Assembly: GCA_948805675.1 (NCBI GenBank)
Contig: CAQIBN010000003.1
Location: forward strand, 122,475 to 186,474
DNA: 64,000 nt
Direction of reading: 5' to 3'
From: an uncultured Clostridia bacterium
GTDB taxonomy: Bacteria > Bacillota > Clostridia > TANB77 > CAG-508
The notes below the pieces were generated by a model. It made no database searches, was not told the origin of the DNA, and saw only the letters and a list, made by a program, of their open reading frames with translations. Made by a program: the position numbers and the translations under genes. Positions 54,458-62,825 of this stretch are shown here, piece by piece (position 1 is the stretch's first letter; each line of letters starts with the position of its first letter).

Positions 54458-55423
54458 CTATTCTGCATTAAGCTCTCTATTTGTTATCTCTTCTAAATCT
54501 AATAATTCTTGCCATCTTGAATCTACTTCTTTTTGGAATTCTTCTATCATCCATTCATTTCCAGGTTTAAACATATGTTTAAACCTTCTTTGTGGTTTTA
54601 AGAATTCTTCTATAGGTAGTTTATTCTTTGGTTTATAGTTTATCTTATATTTTCCATCTATTACTTCATATAAAGGCCAGTAGCATGTTTCTACAGCAAG
54701 TTTTATAATATCCATTAACATATCTGTAGGATATCCCCATCCTCTAGGGCATGGTGCTAAAACATTTAAAAATGCAGGTCCTTCTGTATAAATTGCTTTT
54801 TCAGATTTTTCATATAAGTCTTTAAAATTGCTAAGTGGAGCTGTTTGTGCAACATAAGGTATATGATGTCCTACCATTATTTTGCTTAAATCTTTTCTAG
54901 CTTGCATTTTTCCTGGAATAACTGTTCCTGCTGGAGTTGTTGTTGTATCTGCAAATTTTGGTGTTGCAGAAGAACGTTGAATACCTGTATTCATATATGC
55001 ACCATTATCATAACATACATAAACCATGTCATGTCCTCTTTCCATTGCTCCAGATAAACTTTGAAGTCCTATATCATAAGTACCACCATCTCCACCAAAT
55101 GTTATGAATTTTGTATGTTCGTCTTCTGGTAATTTTCCTTGTCTTTTTAAAGATTTATATGCAGCTTCTGCTCCAGCACTATTTGCTGCTGCACATTCAA
55201 ATGCAGTATGTATAAAAGAATCTGTCCAAGATGTGTATGGATAAATAAATGTTGATACTTCCATACAACCAGTAGCACAAGATATAACTGCATGGTCTTC
55301 TTTTTTTAATGCTCTTAAAACCATTCTTCCTACAACCGGAGCACCACAGCCAGCACACATTCTATGACCTGAAGTGAATCTTGAAGGTTTTTCAGCAATA
55401 ACTTCTTTTAAATTATATGCCAT
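54458..55423 (-). CDS. porB: Pyruvate:ferredoxin oxidoreductase, beta subunit
   Basis: This is the thiamine-diphosphate subunit of pyruvate synthase, 321 residues, cytoplasmic. It shows CAGCG and CATGC cysteines for a 4Fe-4S cluster, GDGGTYDIGLQSLSGA (TPP/Mg binding), DNGAYMNTGIQRSS and PCPRGWGYP, all typical of PorB. The second ATG (55423) is chosen because AAGGA lies nine bases upstream; the first ATG at 55432 almost touches that site. It is the last gene of the porC-porD-porA-porB operon and oxidises pyruvate to acetyl-CoA and CO2 with ferredoxin. Confidence 0.92.
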   Translation of the reverse strand: MAYNLKEVIAEKPSRFTSGHRMCAGCGAPVVGRMVLRALKKEDHAVISCATGCMEVSTFIYPYTSWTDSFIHTAFECAAANSAGAEAAYKSLKRQGKLPEDEHTKFITFGGDGGTYDIGLQSLSGAMERGHDMVYVCYDNGAYMNTGIQRSSATPKFADTTTTPAGTVIPGKMQARKDLSKIMVGHHIPYVAQTAPLSNFKDLYEKSEKAIYTEGPAFLNVLAPCPRGWGYPTDMLMDIIKLAVETCYWPLYEVIDGKYKINYKPKNKLPIEEFLKPQRRFKHMFKPGNEWMIEEFQKEVDSRWQELLDLEEITNRELNAE

Positions 55424-55484
55424 ATTATTCATTCCTTGTATAATATATTTAGGTTTTATGGATTTACCTATAAACCAATTATTT

Positions 55485-56669
55485 TTAATTTTCTCTTAAT
55501 CCTAAATAACGATAAGGATTGTCTAAATTTCCATCAGAAACGATTTTTTGTAAATCTGTATATACACTTTCGATATCTCTAGCTGATACATCTCTACCAC
55601 CAATACCATAAATATAATTACACATTGTAACTTGATATTTATTTACATACATAGCAGATGTAACATCTTCGAAAAGTGCACCTCCAGCAGAGTTTAGAGA
55701 ATCTGCTTTATCAAGTATTGCAACAGCTTTTAATCCTGATAATGCTTTTGCAATTTCTTCTGCAGGGAATGGTCTGAATACTCGTAATTTTAAAAGTCCT
55801 GCTTTTATTCCTTTTTCTCTTAAGTTATCTACAACATATTTTGTAGTACCAGCTGTAGAATTCATACACACAATTGCAATTTCAGCGTCTTCTAATTTAT
55901 ATTCTTCAAAGAAAGAATATTTTCTTCCTGTTAATTCTTCGAATTCTTTTGCTACATCTAAGATTACCTTTTTGGCATTTTTCATAGCTACAGATTGCTG
56001 ATATTTATGTTCGAATAAATAAGCTTGTAAGTCAAGTGGGCCAATTGCAATTGGTTCCATGCGATTTAATAAATAATGCTCAGGTTTATATGTTCCAACA
56101 AATGCCTTTACTGTTTCATCTTCTAATAATTCAATATTTTCTATAGAATGTGATGTAATAAAACCATCTTGACAAACCATTAGTGGAAGTAAAACATCTT
56201 TGTGTTCTGCTATTTTGTGAGCCATTAATAAGTTATCATAAGCTTCTTGATTATTTTCGCTAAATAGCATAATCCAGCCACTATCACGTACACCCATTGC
56301 ATCAGAATGGTCGTTGTGAATATTTAATGGACCAGAAACTGCACGATTTACAAGTGACATAACAATTGGAAGTCTTAAGCTGGAAGCTATATAAATCATT
56401 TCCCACATAAGAGATAAACCATTTGCAGATGTTGCTGTCATTGCTCTTGCACCTGCAGATTCTGCACCAATACATGCAGTCATAGCACTATGTTCACTTT
56501 CAACAGCAACAAATTCTGTATCAACAGTTCCATTATTAACAAAAGTAGAAAAATATTGTGGTATTTCTGTGGAAGGGGTAATAGGAAAAGCTGCTACAAC
56601 ATCAGGGTTAATTTGTTTCATTGCAATAGCTGCAGCCTCATTACCACTTAAACGTTCTCTAATTCCCAT
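55485..56669 (-). CDS. porA: Pyruvate:ferredoxin oxidoreductase, alpha subunit
   Basis: These 394 residues carry AAFPITPSTEIPQ and EFVAVESEHSAMTACIGAESAGARAMTATSANGLSLM, the alpha-subunit pyrimidine-binding and substrate region. RVFRPFPAEEI and KADSLNSAGG come later. The ATG follows the porD stop codon directly, with GGAGG inside the end of porD, so the two are translationally coupled. It pairs with PorB to form the active site. Confidence 0.93.
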   Translation of the reverse strand: MGIRERLSGNEAAAIAMKQINPDVVAAFPITPSTEIPQYFSTFVNNGTVDTEFVAVESEHSAMTACIGAESAGARAMTATSANGLSLMWEMIYIASSLRLPIVMSLVNRAVSGPLNIHNDHSDAMGVRDSGWIMLFSENNQEAYDNLLMAHKIAEHKDVLLPLMVCQDGFITSHSIENIELLEDETVKAFVGTYKPEHYLLNRMEPIAIGPLDLQAYLFEHKYQQSVAMKNAKKVILDVAKEFEELTGRKYSFFEEYKLEDAEIAIVCMNSTAGTTKYVVDNLREKGIKAGLLKLRVFRPFPAEEIAKALSGLKAVAILDKADSLNSAGGALFEDVTSAMYVNKYQVTMCNYIYGIGGRDVSARDIESVYTDLQKIVSDGNLDNPYRYLGLREN

Positions 56670-56975
56670 TTATTTGTTACCTCCTTCTTCTTTCATTTCA
56701 ATTGCTTTAAAAGGGCAGACTCTTGCACAAACTCCACAACCTTTGCAGTAGTCATAGTTAAAGTCTTCTCTTTTTTGCTCTTTATTAACTGGAATTGCAT
56801 CATCAGGACATACTGGGAAGCATAAACCACATTGCTTACATTTTTCAGATAAGTATATTGGTTTTACAGATCTCCAATCGCCTGTTTTAAATTCTTTTGC
56901 ATTTCCAGCTTCATATATATTTCCACCAATAGTTAATTTACTTGCTGGTGTATGTATATTAATATTTTCAGACAT
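56670..56975 (-). CDS. porD: Pyruvate:ferredoxin oxidoreductase, delta (ferredoxin-like) subunit
   Basis: This 101-residue protein has two complete 4Fe-4S motifs: CKQCGLCFPVCP and CKGCGVCARVCP. It passes electrons from the TPP site to ferredoxin. AAGGAG precedes the ATG by nine bases. The N-terminal ~35 residues (TGDWRSVKPIYL) match the family's lead-in to the first cluster. Confidence 0.93.
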   Translation of the reverse strand: MSENINIHTPASKLTIGGNIYEAGNAKEFKTGDWRSVKPIYLSEKCKQCGLCFPVCPDDAIPVNKEQKREDFNYDYCKGCGVCARVCPFKAIEMKEEGGNK

Positions 56976-57066
56976 ATATATTAACTCCTTTTCCTAGATT
57001 TTTATTTTAGTATTTTTTAGATAATTAGATAAAATGTTTGATTATTTAGAAAAAATTTAGTCTAAA

Positions 57067-57648
57067 CTAATCTACCTTTTTAACTTCTTTTAAGGCAAGC
57101 ATTAATGCTTTCATATTACCTTCAATTACTTCTGGCTTTTTTGCAAATTTATGTTTAAAAGAAGCTTCCATATCATTTAGAAGTTCTTCATCTGTCATAA
57201 TTTTGCTAACTTTAACAATAGCAGCAAGCATTGGAGTATTAGGAAAATACTTTCCAAGAGCCTCCATAGACACTTTTCTTGCATCGATTGTATATATATT
57301 TCCTTTATAATCTTTTAATACATTTCTTAGATAATCTGCGTCTTTAGTTGTATTTATAACAATTGCACCTGATTCTTTCAAACCAGCAGTCACATTTATA
57401 GACTCTAATAATGTATCATCTACAACAACTACATAATCAGGTTCATAAATATTGCTATGAATACGAATTGGTGTATTAGAAATACGGTTATAAGCAGTAA
57501 TAGGTGCACCCATTCTTTCAGGACCATATTCTGGAAAACCTTGAATATATTTACCAGTATTAAATGCTGCATCAGCAAGTAAAAGTGATGCTGTTTTTGC
57601 ACCTTGGCCACCTCTACCATGCCATCTAATTTCAATTAAATCATTCAT
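57067..57648 (-). CDS. porC: Pyruvate:ferredoxin oxidoreductase, gamma subunit
   Basis: These 193 residues begin IEIRWHGRGGQGAKTAS, the hallmark of the gamma subunit, followed by FPEYGPERMGAP. It is the first gene of the operon; AAGGAGG lies 13 bases before the chosen ATG, and a second in-frame choice is not obvious. A 91-base gap with no clear structure separates it from porD. Confidence 0.92.
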   Translation of the reverse strand: MNDLIEIRWHGRGGQGAKTASLLLADAAFNTGKYIQGFPEYGPERMGAPITAYNRISNTPIRIHSNIYEPDYVVVVDDTLLESINVTAGLKESGAIVINTTKDADYLRNVLKDYKGNIYTIDARKVSMEALGKYFPNTPMLAAIVKVSKIMTDEELLNDMEASFKHKFAKKPEVIEGNMKALMLALKEVKKVD

Positions 57649-57728
57649 TTGTTTTTTCTAACCTCCTTAGCTATAATTTTACTAAAGTATATGCCTAAAA
57701 CATATGAATGTCAAGACAAGAACAGTGT

Positions 57729-58786
57729 GAACATTTGGGGACGAACATTTGGGGACGGGGTTAAATGTTCACATAGAATGAACATTAGGGACAGGGAGCG
57801 TTATTGTTAAATAGTAAACTATTTATTATTTAGAATTCTATAAATTTTATTTCTATGTATATTTAGATATTTGCTTATTTCTGTAATTGGGAACTTATAT
57901 TCTTCTTTTAGTAGAATGATTAACTGCTTTAATAAGACACTAGATTTTAATAATGTTATAGTATTTATGTTATTTGTTAAAAGAAAGTTATTAATAATTT
58001 CTTGAGGCGAAATTGTAGAAACGAATTCATAATCTTTAAATTTCTGTTTATCATCTAATTTGGATAAAATACTCATATAATTAGATTGAGTTAAAGACAA
58101 TAGATTTAAAATATTAGAGTTAAAAATACCAGTTTGATTTTTGTAATCGTTATAACTAGAATAATAATAGCTATTTGGTGAAACAACTATATTTGCTTTA
58201 ACAGGATTGTTATGAATATAAGAGATGCAATTATACAAATATTTATAATCTGTTATTGGTTCACTTAAAAATCGATCTCTAAACACATATCCAACTCTTT
58301 GATTATTTAAGTTGTACCATTTAGCATAAGATGTATTAATTCTTAACATAAGATTAGAAATTTCTGAAATAGAAGTAGAATTTAATAATAGATGAGTATG
58401 ATTGTCCATTATACAATATGCAATCATTATGATTTTAAAATCATTCACTTTTTCTTTTATGAGATTTAAATATTTATTCTTTTCTTTTGAAGAAGAAAAG
58501 ATATATTCCTTGTTAATTCCCTGAACCATAATGTGAATAAAATTTGATAGTATAATACTTCGTGGTTGTCTAGGCAAAGAAATACCTCCTTGTAAATAAA
58601 TTTAATAAGATTAAAGTGTATATAATATATAATAACTTATGCAGAAATTCAATATAAATAAAAGAAATATTATAAAAAATTATATTTCTACATATGATTT
58701 TAATGCATTTCTAAGCCTGTCCATAGTGTTCATTTTGAGTGAACAATTAACCCCGTCCCCAAATGTTCTCCCCAAATGTTCTTGAC
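57729..58786 (-). mobile_element. REP-associated tyrosine transposase (RAYT) element
   Basis: The transposase gene is flanked by inverted REP ends: GGGGACGGGGTTAAATGTTC at the left (57756 region, after a stuttered GAACATTTGGGGAC) and AACCCCGTCCCCAAATGTTC at the right (58748 region, followed by a stuttered CCCCAAATGTTC). These are the ends found on the two 233-bp repeats and at 63.97 kb, so this is the probable autonomous parent. Confidence 0.85.
57819..58577 (-). CDS. REP-associated tyrosine transposase (Y1/IS200-like)
   Basis: These 252 residues carry the HUH motif in MDNHTHLLL, FRDRFLSEPI, and the candidate catalytic Tyr in NCISYIHNNPVKA, which is usual in RAYTs (Y1_Tnp superfamily). A C-terminal helix-turn-helix (ITEISKYLNIHRNKIYRIL) probably binds the REP sequence. 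The start is TTG 58577, supported by AAGGAGGT seven bases upstream. The frame is intact and uses CGA for Arg. RAYTs cut and join single-stranded REP hairpins and are thought to spread REP repeats. Confidence 0.88.
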   Translation of the reverse strand: MPRQPRSIILSNFIHIMVQGINKEYIFSSSKEKNKYLNLIKEKVNDFKIIMIAYCIMDNHTHLLLNSTSISEISNLMLRINTSYAKWYNLNNQRVGYVFRDRFLSEPITDYKYLYNCISYIHNNPVKANIVVSPNSYYYSSYNDYKNQTGIFNSNILNLLSLTQSNYMSILSKLDDKQKFKDYEFVSTISPQEIINNFLLTNNINTITLLKSSVLLKQLIILLKEEYKFPITEISKYLNIHRNKIYRILNNK

Positions 58787-58810
58787 TTTTTGCTAGTTTC
58801 AGGATAATAT
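58782..58810 (+). promoter_or_regulatory. Possible minD promoter at the edge of the REP element
   Basis: TTGACT (58782-58787), 17 bases, then TAATAT (58805-58810). The -35 begins directly at the outer end of the transposase element (GTTCTTGAC). GGAGGAAAAATAG precedes the minD ATG. Confidence 0.5.
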
Positions 58811-58872
58811 ATTATAGTAAAAAAATATGGTTATTGCACAATATTAAGTAACCTAAGGAGGAAAAATAGTTT

Positions 58873-59667
58873 ATGGGAGAAGTTATAGTTGTAACATCTG
58901 GAAAAGGTGGAGTAGGAAAAACAACAACTACAGCTAATCTAGGTTCTGCACTAGCACTAAATGGGAAAAAGGTAGTATTAGTAGATACTGATATAGGACT
59001 TAGAAATTTAGATGTAGTTATGGGATTAGAAAATAGAATAGTATATGATATAGTAGATGTTGTAGAAGAAAAATGTAAATTAAGACAAGCTTTAATAAAA
59101 GATAAACGTTTTAATGAACTTTTCTTGCTTCCAGCAGCCCAAACAAGAGATAAAAGTGCAGTAAATGAAGAACAAATGAAAGAACTTACAAGTAAACTAA
59201 AAGATGAATTTGATTATATTTTAATAGATTGTCCAGCAGGTATAGAACAAGGTTTTAAAAATGCTATTGCTGGTGCAGATAGAGCTATTGTTGTTACAAC
59301 AGCAGAAATTTCATCTATCCGTGATGCAGATAGGATTATTGGCCTTTTAGAAGCTTCTGAAATAAAAAATCCTGAGTTAATTATTAACAGATTAAGACCT
59401 AATATGGTTAAAAGAGGAGAAATGATGGATGTTGATGACATCGTTGATTTGCTTTCTATAGATTTAATTGGTGTTATACCAGATGATGAATATATAATTA
59501 CACAAACCAATAAAGGTGAACCTGCAGTTTCAAACAAAAAAGCACCATCAGGAAAAGCATATATAGAAATTGCTAGAAGAGTTTTAGGTGATAATATTGA
59601 AGTGACAATTCCTGGTAGAGATGAAGGATTTTTTGCTAAAATATTAAGCTTTTTTAGAAGAAAATAA
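58873..59667 (+). CDS. minD: Septum-site-determining ATPase MinD
   Basis: These 264 residues contain the deviant Walker A SGKGGVGKTT at residues ~9-18, DTDIGLRNLD, the switch DYILIDCPAGIEQGF, and a C-terminal amphipathic membrane-targeting helix (FFAKILSFFRRK). MinD binds the membrane and activates MinC to block division away from mid-cell. It is followed by minE and rodA. The upstream neighbour often found in Clostridia, minC, is not there; the REP-transposase element occupies that place. Confidence 0.95.
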   Translation: MGEVIVVTSGKGGVGKTTTTANLGSALALNGKKVVLVDTDIGLRNLDVVMGLENRIVYDIVDVVEEKCKLRQALIKDKRFNELFLLPAAQTRDKSAVNEEQMKELTSKLKDEFDYILIDCPAGIEQGFKNAIAGADRAIVVTTAEISSIRDADRIIGLLEASEIKNPELIINRLRPNMVKRGEMMDVDDIVDLLSIDLIGVIPDDEYIITQTNKGEPAVSNKKAPSGKAYIEIARRVLGDNIEVTIPGRDEGFFAKILSFFRRK

Positions 59668-59690
59668 TTACTAATGTGGAGGAAATAAGC

Positions 59691-60362
59691 ATGTTTGAAG
59701 GCATAATTAGTTTTTTTAAGAAGTTTGGTAAGGGAGAATTGCAAGATGCAAAATCAAAAGATATGGCAAAAGAAAGATTGCATTTAGTTCTTATGCAAGA
59801 TAGAGCAAATGTATCTGCAGACTTTTTAGAAATGATGAAACAAGAAATAATAGATGTAATAAAGAAATATATCACTGTTGATGAAAGTGAAATAGATGTT
59901 AGGTTAACAAATAAAACAAATGAAGATGGTACATCTGGTGCACCAGCTTTATATGCAAATATTCCTATTGTTAGCATAAAAAATGAAAATAAAAATGTAG
60001 AAAAAGTGAAATCTAATAATAATGAAACAAAAGCTCAAAAAGAAGAAAGAACAATAAAAAAGAGTCAAACTAAAAATGAAGATATGCCAAAAGACAGTAA
60101 AACAGAAATAAAAGAAAATAGCAAGATAAATAAAGAAGATAATAAAACAGAAAAGAGTCAGGAAAGTAAAGAGAATAATGAAAATAACGATTCTGAAAAT
60201 AATAATCAAGTTAATGACAAGAAAAAATTAAAAGATTCAGATACAATAGAAAAAGAGGCTGAGAAAAAAGAACAGATAAATGAGAAAAAGAAAAATATAA
60301 CATCTAAAAAGACATCAACAAAAAAAGTTGCAAAAAAGACAGTTACTAAGGCAAATGCTTAA
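59691..60362 (+). CDS. minE: MinE topological factor with a long lysine-rich tail
   Basis: The 223 residues begin at ATG 59691 (GTGGAGGA ribosome binding site overlaps the earlier GTG). Residues 1-~85 are a normal MinE: membrane-targeting FEGIISFFKKF, anti-MinCD region KERLHLVLMQDR, and a topological-specificity domain with EIIDVIKKYI. The following ~135 residues are disordered Lys/Glu/Asn-rich sequence ending in KKTSTKKVAKKTVTKANA. Usual MinE length is about 85-90, so the tail is unusual. It might bind nucleic acid or membrane (inference). Confidence 0.88.
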   Translation: MFEGIISFFKKFGKGELQDAKSKDMAKERLHLVLMQDRANVSADFLEMMKQEIIDVIKKYITVDESEIDVRLTNKTNEDGTSGAPALYANIPIVSIKNENKNVEKVKSNNNETKAQKEERTIKKSQTKNEDMPKDSKTEIKENSKINKEDNKTEKSQESKENNENNDSENNNQVNDKKKLKDSDTIEKEAEKKEQINEKKKNITSKKTSTKKVAKKTVTKANA

Positions 60363-60388
60363 CTTAAATATATTATGGAGATTGTAAT

Positions 60389-61496
60389 ATGAAGAAGAAA
60401 TTATTAAAAAATATCGAATGGGGTATTTTAATTTGTACTATTCTATTAATTGGAATAGGAATGGTTGCTTTATATTCATCAACTCAAGGCTCAGGATTTG
60501 ACGAATTGAAAAAACAAGTTATGTGGTTATTAATTAGTATACCAATTGTTATAATGATTATTTCATTAGACTATGAATTAATAGCAAATGTATCTCAAAT
60601 TGGATATGGCATTATACTTATATTATTAGTTTTAGTATTGTTTACTACTCCAGTTAATGGTGCAACAAGTTGGTTTGATATAGGTCCTTTTTCTATTCAG
60701 CCAGCAGAATTTGCCAAGATATTTGTTATATTATTATTAGCAAAAGGAATTGTTAAAGTGCAAAAACAAAATAAAAATGATATTAGTAAACCACTAAAGT
60801 TATTTTTAGTTTTGCTTATTGTTGCAGTTCCAGTATTATTAATTATTAAACAACCAGATTATGGTACAGCTTTAGCTTTTTTAGTTTCGACTATTTTTAT
60901 GCTTTTTGTATCTGGGATTGATAAAAAATATATAATAGGAGCAATTTTATCAGTTATAATTATTGTTCCATTATTATATTTTTTTGTATTACCAGAACAT
61001 GCAAAAACAAGAATAGATGTTTTTTTAAATCCTAATTTAGACCCAAGGGGGGCTGGATATAATGTTATACAATCAAAACTTGCAATAGGTGCAGGACAAG
61101 TTTTTGGAATGGGAATTGCAAAAGGTAACCAAACTCAATTAGGTTTTTTATATCCTAAAACAACTGATTTTATTTTTTCTGTAATTGGCGAAGAAATGGG
61201 ATTTATTATAGGTGCAGGTGTTATTGCTTTATATGTAGTATTAATTACAAAATCAGTATATGTTGCAAAAACAGCTAAAGATGACCTTCGGTTCATACAT
61301 TGCTATGGGAATAGCAGGCATTTTTATGTTCCATATGGTAGAAAATATAGGAATGACAATGGGGCTATTGCCAATAACAGGTGTACCACTTCCATTTGTA
61401 AGTTATGGAGGAAGTTCGTTATTAACTAACTTTGTACTTGTAGGTTTATTATTAAATATAAGTGCAAGAAGAAAAAAGGCAATTTTTATAGAATAA
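60389..61496 (+). CDS. rodA: Rod-shape SEDS glycosyltransferase RodA, read through one +1 frameshift
   Basis: With a shift at C61289 the protein has 368 residues and about ten membrane segments. It carries SEDS-family motifs: SWFDIGPFSIQPAEFAKI, KQPDYGTAL, DPRGAGYNVIQSKLAIGAG, FIFSVIGEEMG, then after the shift GSYIAMGIAGIFMFHMVENIGM and LPITGVPLPFVSYGGSS. SEDS proteins polymerise peptidoglycan from lipid II. Without the shift the last membrane segments and the SYGGSS signature are replaced by 46 unrelated residues, which should abolish function in a usually essential gene. It is the third gene of minD-minE-rodA. Confidence 0.92.
61289..61291 (+). other. +1 frameshift site CTT-CGG-T in rodA
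   Basis: Codon 301. Skipping C gives KDDL-G-SYIAMGIAG, where SEDS proteins have a conserved aromatic/Leu-Gly. In frame, the ribosome would run 46 codons to 61429. Confidence 0.93.
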
Positions 61497-61564
61497 GTAA
61501 AAAAGGTAATTGTTTTAAATATAAATAGAAATTATTAACTAATAATAAGTAAAGGAAGATAACA

Positions 61565-62542
61565 ATGTATATAAACCCTTTAAAGATAGGAAATGTAGTA
61601 TTAGAAAATAATATAGTATTAGCACCAATGGCAGGTATAACAGACCTGCCATTTAGAGTATTAGCTAAGAGATTTGGAGAATCATTAGTTTATACAGAAA
61701 TGGTTAGTGCTAAAGCTTTATTTTATGGTGATGAAAAAACAAAGAAACTTTTAAATATGAAAAATGAGAAAAAACCAATAGCTGTTCAGATTTTTGGTAG
61801 TGATGTGGAATCTATGGTATATGCCACTAAATATTTACAAGATAAAGCAGATATTATAGATATAAATATGGGATGTCCTGCACCAAAAGTGGTTAAAAAT
61901 GGAGATGGTAGCAAACTTTTATTAAACCTAGATTTAGTAAATAAAATAGTAACAAATGTAGTTAAAACATCTAATATTCCAGTAACAGTAAAAATAAGAA
62001 AGGGCTGGGACGATAAAAATATAGTTGCACTTCAAGTAGCAAAAATAATAGAAGAAGCTGGGGCTTCTGCAATAACTGTTCATGGCAGAACAAGAGAACA
62101 ATTTTATTCTGGAATAGCAGATTGGGATATAATAAAGAAAGTAAAAGAAAATGTAAATATACCAGTTCTGGGAAATGGTGATATAAAATCGCCAGAAGAT
62201 GCTTTAAAAATGTTTAAGCAAACAAATGTAGATGGTATTATGGTAGGAAGGGCATCACTCGGGAACCCATGGATTTTTAAACATATTATAGATTATTTGA
62301 AAACTGGAAAGTATGATAATTCATTTCCAAGTAATGAAGAAAAATTAAAATTAATAATAGAACATATTAATTTAGTTATAGAAGAAAAGGGAGAAGATAT
62401 TGGAATTAAAGAAATGAGAAAACATCTTAGTTGGTATATTAAGAATTTAAAGGATGCTAGTAAAGTAAGAGAAAAAATAAATACATTAAAAACAAAACAG
62501 GAAGTTATAGATTGTCTTGAAGAATACTTTAAATTAATATGA
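61565..62542 (+). CDS. dusB: tRNA-dihydrouridine synthase
   Basis: These 325 residues have the family motifs in order: LAPMAGITDLPFR, YTEMVSAKAL, NMGCPAPKVVKNGDGSKLL (active-site Cys), TVHGRTREQFYSG, GNGDI and GIMVGRASLGNPWIF for FMN binding. It reduces uridines in the D-loop of tRNA. AAAGGAAG precedes the ATG. The CTC GGG at 62258-62263 contains CGG across codons and is read normally as Leu-Gly, a useful control for the frameshift claim. Confidence 0.93.
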   Translation: MYINPLKIGNVVLENNIVLAPMAGITDLPFRVLAKRFGESLVYTEMVSAKALFYGDEKTKKLLNMKNEKKPIAVQIFGSDVESMVYATKYLQDKADIIDINMGCPAPKVVKNGDGSKLLLNLDLVNKIVTNVVKTSNIPVTVKIRKGWDDKNIVALQVAKIIEEAGASAITVHGRTREQFYSGIADWDIIKKVKENVNIPVLGNGDIKSPEDALKMFKQTNVDGIMVGRASLGNPWIFKHIIDYLKTGKYDNSFPSNEEKLKLIIEHINLVIEEKGEDIGIKEMRKHLSWYIKNLKDASKVREKINTLKTKQEVIDCLEEYFKLI

Positions 62543-62550
62543 ATATAAAT

Positions 62551-62584
62551 AAAAAAGAATAGATTTTATCTATTCTTTTTTATT
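62551..62584 (+). terminator. Terminator after dusB
   Basis: AAAAAAGAATAGA pairs with TCTATTCTTTTTT around a short loop (62551-62582), ending in a T run. Confidence 0.8.
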
Positions 62585-62755
62585 TAATAGCAAGGTTCTA
62601 GTAAAAAAGTAAAATTTAACTAATGGGGCATTTCTATTATATAAAATAATTGTACACAATTTTTTTCAAAATTGGCAAATGAACAATTAAATGTGGGCTG
62701 TAAGAGTATTAATTAACAAACAGATATAAATTCAGCCCACTATTGTTCTTTAATA
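62576..62755 (+). repeat. Dispersed hairpin repeat, copy C
   Basis: It is collinear with 24254-24430: TAAAATTTAACTAATGGGG, TATTATATAAAATAATTG, ACACAATTTTTT, GAACAATTAAATGTGGGCTGTAAGAG. GTGGGCTG (62691 region) pairs with CAGCCCAC (62734 region) in a perfect 8-bp stem. Like the other copies it starts in a terminator T run. Confidence 0.75.
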
Positions 62756-62825
62756 GTTAAGTTATAATAGAAGGTAAGATAACTTTTCTATTATGTATAA
62801 AATATAAGTGAAAGAAGGGTTGAGA

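Noticed and set aside
62251..62264. CACTCGGGAA in dusB as a frameshift site
   Set aside because: It is read TCA CTC GGG AAC (SLGN), the conserved FMN-binding ASLGNPW; CGG is out of frame and no shift occurs.
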